Source: Methylophilaceae bacterium UBA6140 (GTDB lineage Bacteria > Pseudomonadota > Gammaproteobacteria > Burkholderiales > Methylophilaceae). From it: a DNA stretch of 31,850 nucleotides. The notes under the pieces are model-generated. The model made no database searches, was not told the origin of the DNA, and saw only the letters and a program-made list of their open reading frames with translations. Shown piece after piece: positions 24,326-31,850 of the stretch; the stretch's first letter is position 1; every line of letters starts with the position of its first letter. Both the position numbers and the translations under genes were made by a program. The DNA is taken from NCBI GenBank assembly GCA_002423265.1, contig DIVE01000023.1, forward strand, positions 1 through 31,850, given 5' to 3'.

Positions 24326-25357
24326 ATGACGACACCATGGCATACATTCCTCGAGGGCCTCGGCGCGAGCTTCTCCAACGGGCAGTTACAGCATTTCGGC
24401 GAACCTCAGGCCGAACTGCAGGCAGCCGCTGACGACAACGTCATCTGTGACCTTTCCCACCTCGGCCTGTTGCAGCTTGAAGGCGACGACCGCGTGAGCT
24501 TTCTGCAGGGCCAGGTGACCAATGACGTGCGCCTGCTCAACGGCAACAACAGCCATTACAGCGGCTACTGTACGCCCAAGGGCCGCTTGCTGGCACTGTT
24601 TCTGGCGTTTGCCCACCATGACCATCTGCATCTGCAATTCAACCGGCAGTTGCTTGAGCCGGTGATGAAACGCCTGAAGATGTATGTGTTGAGATCCAAA
24701 GTCAGCATCAGCGATGTTTCGGACAGCATCGTGCGCATGGGCTTCGCCGGCCCGCAAGCCGGACAGTCCCTGCAAAGCCTGTTCGGTCTCGTACCGCAGG
24801 AGGAATACGGCCTGGCCAGTATGGAGGACGCCACCTTGATCCGGCTGCCCGGCAGGACGCCGAGGTATGAAATTCTGACATCCGCGGACCATGCGGAACG
24901 CATCTGGACCGCCCTCGCCAGCCAGGCCCGGCCAGCGGGTGCAGCATGCTGGGAATGGCTGGAGATAGAGGCCGGCATTCCCGACATCGGCCCTGCAACC
25001 CAGGAAGCTTTCGTGCCGCAGATGTTGAATCTGGACGCGCTGGGCGCCATCAACTTCAAGAAAGGCTGCTACACCGGCCAGGAAATCGTCGCCCGCACCC
25101 ACTATCTCGGCAAGGTCAAACGCCGCACCCTGCCGCTGCATGTGCCGGCAGGGCAGACTGCGAGCATCGGCAGCCCGCTTTATACCAGCGGTAGCGAGGA
25201 GGCTGCAGGCATGGTTGTGCGCGTGGCACCTTCACCGTTGGGCGGGATCGACTTGCTCGGAGAATTGCGGCTGGAAGCGATAGCGTCGGCTGACATCCAC
25301 CTGGATAAATCTGCCGGAGCCTTGCAGCGGCTGGCGCTGCCATACCCGCTGGACTGA
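24326..25357 (+). CDS. ygfZ: Folate-binding protein YgfZ (Fe-S cluster maintenance)
   Basis: The 343-residue protein belongs to the YgfZ/GcvT-like family. It has the N-terminal barrel segment with DLSHLGLLQLEGDDRVSFLQGQVTND and YCTPKGRLLA, and the hallmark KGCYTGQE (246-253) with the essential Cys248. YgfZ helps assemble or repair certain Fe-S enzymes in a folate-dependent way, in the cytoplasm. It faces ygfX across a 110-bp divergent region. The ribosome binding site is weak (GAAAGTG). Confidence 0.94.
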   Translation: MTTPWHTFLEGLGASFSNGQLQHFGEPQAELQAAADDNVICDLSHLGLLQLEGDDRVSFLQGQVTNDVRLLNGNNSHYSGYCTPKGRLLALFLAFAHHDHLHLQFNRQLLEPVMKRLKMYVLRSKVSISDVSDSIVRMGFAGPQAGQSLQSLFGLVPQEEYGLASMEDATLIRLPGRTPRYEILTSADHAERIWTALASQARPAGAACWEWLEIEAGIPDIGPATQEAFVPQMLNLDALGAINFKKGCYTGQEIVARTHYLGKVKRRTLPLHVPAGQTASIGSPLYTSGSEEAAGMVVRVAPSPLGGIDLLGELRLEAIASADIHLDKSAGALQRLALPYPLD

Positions 25358-25416
25358 TGCCGCGAGACAGCCTGCCGGCAGCGGGCCTGCCAACCAGCAA
25401 CTTGCGTGCGGCTGAC

Positions 25417-26868
25417 TTACGCGACGAGGCTGCGGTTGCGGCCGGCGTATTTAGCCTGAAACAGCACGGTATCGGTGCGCTCGATCAGGGCGTCGATATG
25501 CTCTTCCGGTTTCCATTGGGAAACGCCGAGACTCGCCGTCACGTGCAGCAGCTCTTTCCTGTATTCAACCACCAGCGCTTGAACCGCCAGACGCAACTTC
25601 TCGCTGACCTGCAAGGCGTTCTCGGCATCACAGTTTTTCAGCAGAATCAGAAACTCCTCGCCGCCCCAGCGGCAGAGAAAATCCACTTCGCGCAGATTGA
25701 CACGCAGACAATTGGCAACCGCAATCAGCACCTGATCGCCAGCAAGATGCCCATGCAGATCGTTGATGGATTTGAAGTGGTCGACATCCAGCATCAGCAT
25801 CGATAGCGGCTCCTGATTGCGTCTGGCATCGTTCAGGTAAGTACCGACCACGACATCGAAAGCCTGCCGGTTCGGCATCCTGGTCAGGCTGTCGGAAGTC
25901 GCCATCATCTCCAGTCTGCTCTGGTAACGCGTAATCGCCATGCCGGTGAACAGCAGCGCGACACCGGTAATGACGATGAATACGAACATGTTGAAATAAA
26001 AGGTCTGGCGTATGCTCTTGACCGCATCGTTCTCGTTGCGCTCGACGAACAGATACCAATCCAGCTCGTGAATATAGCGCACGTTAAGCAATATGGACTC
26101 ATCCTTGAAACGGTACTCGTAGGTGCCGGTCTGTTGCGCCATGACCTGACGGGAAATCTCTTTCAGGCCCGGATGTTCGTGAATGCTGGTATTGAGCGGC
26201 TGCGTCTCGCTGCCGAACAGCACGATCTTGCCCTCAGGGTCGACAAAATAGATGTTGCGCTGATAGCGCTGCTGGTAGTTATCGATCAGCGTTCTGACGG
26301 CATCGACCGTGAGACCGACCCCGGTCGCACCGATGAAGTTTCTGGCGTAATCGAACACGCGGTAATTGACGAAAATCGTCAACGCGTTGACGTGTGTGGC
26401 ATCGGGATCGACATTGATCTCGTAAGGCGTCTGCATCTGCCGCACGCGGAAATACCAGGCATCAAGCGGGTCTTCCTCGCTCACCTGCTTCAGCACGCCA
26501 TCGGCGTAATAGTAATTGCGCGTTTTTTCCGAAACGAAAAAACTGCTGAAGGTGCCGTAGGTCTCCCTGATTTCCTTCAGATAACGATTGATCCTGACCG
26601 TATCTTGCTCCCCCGCCACCACCCAGTCGCGCATGAAGGTATCGCTCGCCATCATGGATGAAATGAAAATGGGGCGGATCAGGTCTTTCTGAATTTCGGA
26701 ATAGATATTGTCGGCGGTCAGCGGCAGTTCGCTGATGACGATGGCATCGCGGATTGCATTCTTCGACACCACATAACTGACGATCGAAGTCGCCAGAAAG
26801 CCGATACAGAGCAGAACCCAGAGCAGGAAGATGACCTTGCGTTTGCTGTCGATAATGGCGTATATCAA
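25417..26868 (-). CDS. Membrane diguanylate cyclase with dCache-type sensor
   Basis: The 483-residue protein has two membrane spans (about 13-34 and 292-312) around a periplasmic domain of some 255 residues that looks like a double Cache sensor (GTFSSFFVSEKTRNYYYADG, DAWYFRVRQ, IFVNYRVFD, GATGVGLTV). The GGDEF domain is complete: DSLTRMPNRQAFD, DVDHFKSINDLHGHLAGD, and active site GGEEF (402-406), with the inhibitory product site RxxD at 393-396. It should make c-di-GMP in response to a small ligand. The only start in frame after the stop is TTG at 26868 (GGA 9 nt ahead); no ATG occurs before residue 72. Confidence 0.92.
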   Translation of the reverse strand: MIYAIIDSKRKVIFLLWVLLCIGFLATSIVSYVVSKNAIRDAIVISELPLTADNIYSEIQKDLIRPIFISSMMASDTFMRDWVVAGEQDTVRINRYLKEIRETYGTFSSFFVSEKTRNYYYADGVLKQVSEEDPLDAWYFRVRQMQTPYEINVDPDATHVNALTIFVNYRVFDYARNFIGATGVGLTVDAVRTLIDNYQQRYQRNIYFVDPEGKIVLFGSETQPLNTSIHEHPGLKEISRQVMAQQTGTYEYRFKDESILLNVRYIHELDWYLFVERNENDAVKSIRQTFYFNMFVFIVITGVALLFTGMAITRYQSRLEMMATSDSLTRMPNRQAFDVVVGTYLNDARRNQEPLSMLMLDVDHFKSINDLHGHLAGDQVLIAVANCLRVNLREVDFLCRWGGEEFLILLKNCDAENALQVSEKLRLAVQALVVEYRKELLHVTASLGVSQWKPEEHIDALIERTDTVLFQAKYAGRNRSLVA

Positions 26869-26959
26869 TTTCGGAATGTCCGGCGGCTATCTCGGTAGCG
26901 TCTGCTGTTTGTTTTGAAAGACTGTCCGGTCAAGACAATCACAAGAAAGGCCTGCACCG

Positions 26960-27310
26960 CTAGTTGCTCCGCTGCTCGGGCACGACGGGACTCGCCTCTT
27001 TAACCGCACCCGCCGGCGCCGCAGGCGCTGCCGGCAACATTCCCTCCAGTACCTGGTAGAACACCTCATCCTGCTTGATCATGCCCAGCTCGCTACGCGC
27101 GCGCTCCTCAATGGCGGCAAAGCCCTGCTTGAGGTCGCGCACTTCGGCATCGACCGAGTCGTTGCGTGCTTTCAGTCTGGCATTCGCCTCTTTCTGCTCG
27201 CTGATCTGACGGTTGAGATCCCAGACCCTGAGCCAGCTACCCTTGCCCAGCCACAACGGGTATTGCAGCAAGGCAATCAGGATGACGAAAATCAGGGTCA
27301 GGGCTTTCAC
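26960..27310 (-). CDS. ftsB: Cell division protein FtsB
   Basis: The 116-residue protein has one membrane span (about 4-20), then a coiled coil ([29 protein letters not shown]) and the FtsB signature [20 protein letters not shown]. With FtsL and FtsQ it bridges early and late divisome proteins. It follows eno by 28 bp, the usual proteobacterial pairing. It begins with GTG and carries a Pro/Ala-rich tail after residue 90. Confidence 0.95.
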   Translation of the reverse strand: MKALTLIFVILIALLQYPLWLGKGSWLRVWDLNRQISEQKEANARLKARNDSVDAEVRDLKQGFAAIEERARSELGMIKQDEVFYQVLEGMLPAAPAAPAGAVKEASPVVPEQRSN

Positions 27311-27338
27311 CAGCGATCAGTGGCGGGCGTTCCGCCGC

Positions 27339-28655
<1,317 letters not shown>

Positions 28656-28679
28656 TCACCGCCGGGCGCACGGAGCATT

Positions 28680-28703
28680 CGGAGAAAACCCGGGTTCTCT
28701 CCG
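28680..28703. repeat. Near-perfect 24-bp palindrome between kdsA and eno
   Basis: CGGAGAAAACCC (28680-28691) and GGGTTCTCTCCG (28692-28703) are reverse complements save one position. It has no U-run on either strand, so it is either an operator, an mRNA processing stem or a weak pause site in the kdsA-eno gap. Confidence 0.5.
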
Positions 28704-28723
28704 ACTTCCCCGCGCTCTGCGGT

Positions 28724-29563
28724 TTAAATGGTTTGCTCAATAAACCCGGCTTTTTTTACCAACTTGTCCAGATCGACCAATACTTCGAGCAAGGCCTGCA
28801 TTTTCGGCAGCGGCCACGCATTCGGGCCATCCGACAATGCCTTGCTCGGGTCGGGGTGTGTTTCCATGAAAATACCGGCGATGCCGCTGGCGACTGCCGC
28901 CCGCGCCAGCACCGGCACAAACTCGCGCTGGCCGCCGCTCTTGTCGCCCTGCCCTCCGGGTTGCTGCACCGAATGCGTGGCATCGAACACCACCGGACAC
29001 TGCGTCTCGCGCATGATGGCGAGGCTGCGCATATCCGACACCAGGGTGTTATAACCAAAAGAGACCCCGCGCTCGCAGACCATGATGGTATCCGCACCGC
29101 CGTTGGCTTCCTTCGCTTTCTGCACCACCTGCTTCATGTCGCCCGGCGCCAGAAACTGGCCTTTTTTGATGTTGACCGGCTTGCCGCAGGTCGCTACCGC
29201 CGTAATGAAATCGGTCTGGCGGCAGAGAAACGCAGGGGTTTGCAGCACATCAACGACGGCAGCCACGTGCGGCACCTGCTCTTCGGTGTGGACATCGGTC
29301 AGAATGGGCACGCCAACCTGACGACGCACTTCATCCAGTATCTTCAGCCCTTGTTCCATGCCGAAACCGCGGAAAGTCTTGTTGGAACTGCGGTTGGCCT
29401 TATCAAAGGAAGATTTGTAGATGAAGGGAATACCGAGCGCAGCAGTGATCTCCTTCAGCTGCCCTGCCGTATCAATCGCCATCTGCTGCGATTCGATGAC
29501 GCAGGGGCCGGCAATCAGGAACAAGGGGTGATCGAGACCGACTTCAAAACCGCATAGCTTCAT
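28724..29563 (-). CDS. kdsA: 3-deoxy-D-manno-octulosonate 8-phosphate synthase
   Basis: The 279-residue enzyme condenses arabinose 5-phosphate with phosphoenolpyruvate to make KDO-8-phosphate, a lipopolysaccharide core precursor. Family blocks: [83 protein letters not shown] and METHPDP. It begins directly at the pyrG stop (TAA then ATG). Phosphoenolpyruvate comes from eno, encoded next. Confidence 0.98.
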   Translation of the reverse strand: MKLCGFEVGLDHPLFLIAGPCVIESQQMAIDTAGQLKEITAALGIPFIYKSSFDKANRSSNKTFRGFGMEQGLKILDEVRRQVGVPILTDVHTEEQVPHVAAVVDVLQTPAFLCRQTDFITAVATCGKPVNIKKGQFLAPGDMKQVVQKAKEANGGADTIMVCERGVSFGYNTLVSDMRSLAIMRETQCPVVFDATHSVQQPGGQGDKSGGQREFVPVLARAAVASGIAGIFMETHPDPSKALSDGPNAWPLPKMQALLEVLVDLDKLVKKAGFIEQTI

Positions 29564-31204
<1,641 letters not shown>

Positions 31205-31336
31205 TTAATGGTGTGTTGCGGACGGGAGTCAATTTTACTTTAAAGCCCTATCAGCGACAAATGAAAACTCGTCTGCAAACGCTTTATCCCGGATTATTCG
31301 ATTGATGCAGAATTGCCGATCACAGCTTGAGGCTTC

Positions 31337-31377
31337 TTGACATACATCAAAGCAGAATATCGGACGCTCAATAGAAT
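31337..31377 (+). promoter_or_regulatory. FNR-like site and -10 box of the small membrane protein gene
   Basis: TTGACATACATCAA (31337-31350) differs from the FNR/CRP-FNR consensus TTGAT-N4-ATCAA at one base. TAGAAT (31372-31377) would give a start near 31384, so the site centre lies at about -41, the classic class II activator position. Both motifs are seen; oxygen control is inferred. Confidence 0.6.
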
Positions 31378-31434
31378 CTCCCTGTGACTGCCACAATCAG
31401 TGGCAGGCCGCAATCAAACAACAGGAGATCACTG

Positions 31435-31572
31435 ATGCTCATGGATTTATTCGGAACATTTTCCGGCCTGCTCAGTTTGGACATTATTGTTTTTATCATT
31501 GCGATGGCTGTCTATCTGGCCTGGTTATTTATGAAACTGAGTGCTGAGAAGCCTGAAGACAACAAGCGTTAG
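31435..31572 (+). CDS. 45-residue membrane protein, DUF3149-like
   Basis: The frame begins MLMDLFGTFSGLLSLDII, continues with a membrane span (about 15-33, IIVFIIAMAVYLAWLF) and ends in a charged tail SAEKPEDNKR. This plan (short head with LF..GLLSL, one span, polar tail) fits the DUF3149 family of unknown function. GGAGA (31424-31428) lies 6 nt before the ATG, a much better start than the longer open frame from 31384. It has its own FNR-like promoter, divergent from pyrG. Confidence 0.75.
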   Translation: MLMDLFGTFSGLLSLDIIVFIIAMAVYLAWLFMKLSAEKPEDNKR

Positions 31573-31850
31573 CGTTTGCCGGTGCTTGAATTAAGAATTA
31601 AGGCGCAACGAAATATTTTTATTTCGTCATTTCCGGCGTTGACCTCAGAATCCGGCAGGATCTTCTGCCATGTGCCGTGGATGCAGCATTTGCCGGAACC
31701 TGCCAAACAGCTGGAAGGATAAACAGATGCCAGCATGACAACATTCCCTTCTCAAACAAGGCAGTCCACACGCCGCCAGTGAAGCGCAACTTGTGCAAGG
31801 CGGTTGCATCTGTACCGGTAGCGCAACCGAATCGGAGGTCTCGCATCGCT
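31573..31850. other. Terminal 278 bp without a recognised gene
   Basis: A 7-bp stem ACGAAAT (31608-31614) with ATTTCGT (31621-31627) may end the small membrane gene's transcript. GTCATTTCCGGCG (about 31627) looks like a decayed copy of the dispersed repeat. No tRNA, riboswitch or convincing coding frame was seen in the rest. Confidence 0.4.

Noticed and set aside
31670..31738. 22-codon frame with closely spaced cysteines (MCRGCSICRNLP)
   Set aside because: No ribosome binding site, no conserved neighbour, and too short to distinguish from chance.
31619..31846. 75-codon minus-strand frame at the window end
   Set aside because: Runs through repeat-like DNA, no start signal and no family resemblance.

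Overview
The window looks like chromosomal DNA of a methylotrophic betaproteobacterium, probably in or near Nitrosomonadales/Methylophilaceae. The housekeeping gene orders (pyrG-kdsA-eno-ftsB, alaA-hom-thrC, fabA-fabB) are typical of that class, and an mxaRSACKL-type operon points to PQQ-dependent methanol oxidation. The genus cannot be fixed from the sequence alone.

Layout. 1-2548 (+): the tail of dcd, then a PLP-dependent basic amino acid decarboxylase. 2563-2667: a palindromic dispersed repeat. 2677-11009 (-): folA and thyA, usually neighbours, are separated here by about 7 kb. That stretch holds a double-PepSY periplasmic protein, a YVTN beta-propeller lipoprotein, a tiny membrane peptide (5180-5296), a FecA/YncD-like TonB-dependent receptor, and a NarL-type response regulator with its histidine kinase. 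11153-15658 (-): thrC, a small GIY-YIG nuclease gene set between dispersed repeats, hom and alaA. 15776-16144 (+): an Mth938-like protein. 16263-18048 (-): fabB and fabA. 18262-23747 (+): six overlapping or closely spaced genes matching mxaR, S, A, C, K and L, with no methanol dehydrogenase structural genes in the window. 23748-25357: ygfX convergent with mxaL and divergent from ygfZ. 25417-31195 (-): a membrane diguanylate cyclase, ftsB, eno, kdsA and pyrG. 31435-31572 (+): a 45-residue membrane protein behind an FNR-like site. No tRNA, rRNA, CRISPR array, insertion sequence or prophage gene was seen.

How the parts may work together. Two blocks bear on PQQ-enzyme metabolism. The mxaRSACKL block supplies the AAA+/VWA maturation machinery known for calcium methanol dehydrogenase. 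The TonB-receptor, propeller and two-component block resembles gene sets tied to PQQ or metal supply. The receptor and the propeller carry strongly acidic stretches, which would suit a cation or lanthanide ligand. A near-identical 14-bp operator-like motif lies upstream of both the kinase gene and the receptor gene, suggesting that one response regulator controls its own operon and the receptor. A separate pair of 12-bp direct repeats lies just upstream of the predicted mxaR promoter. These functional links are inferences; gene identities and sequence motifs were read directly.
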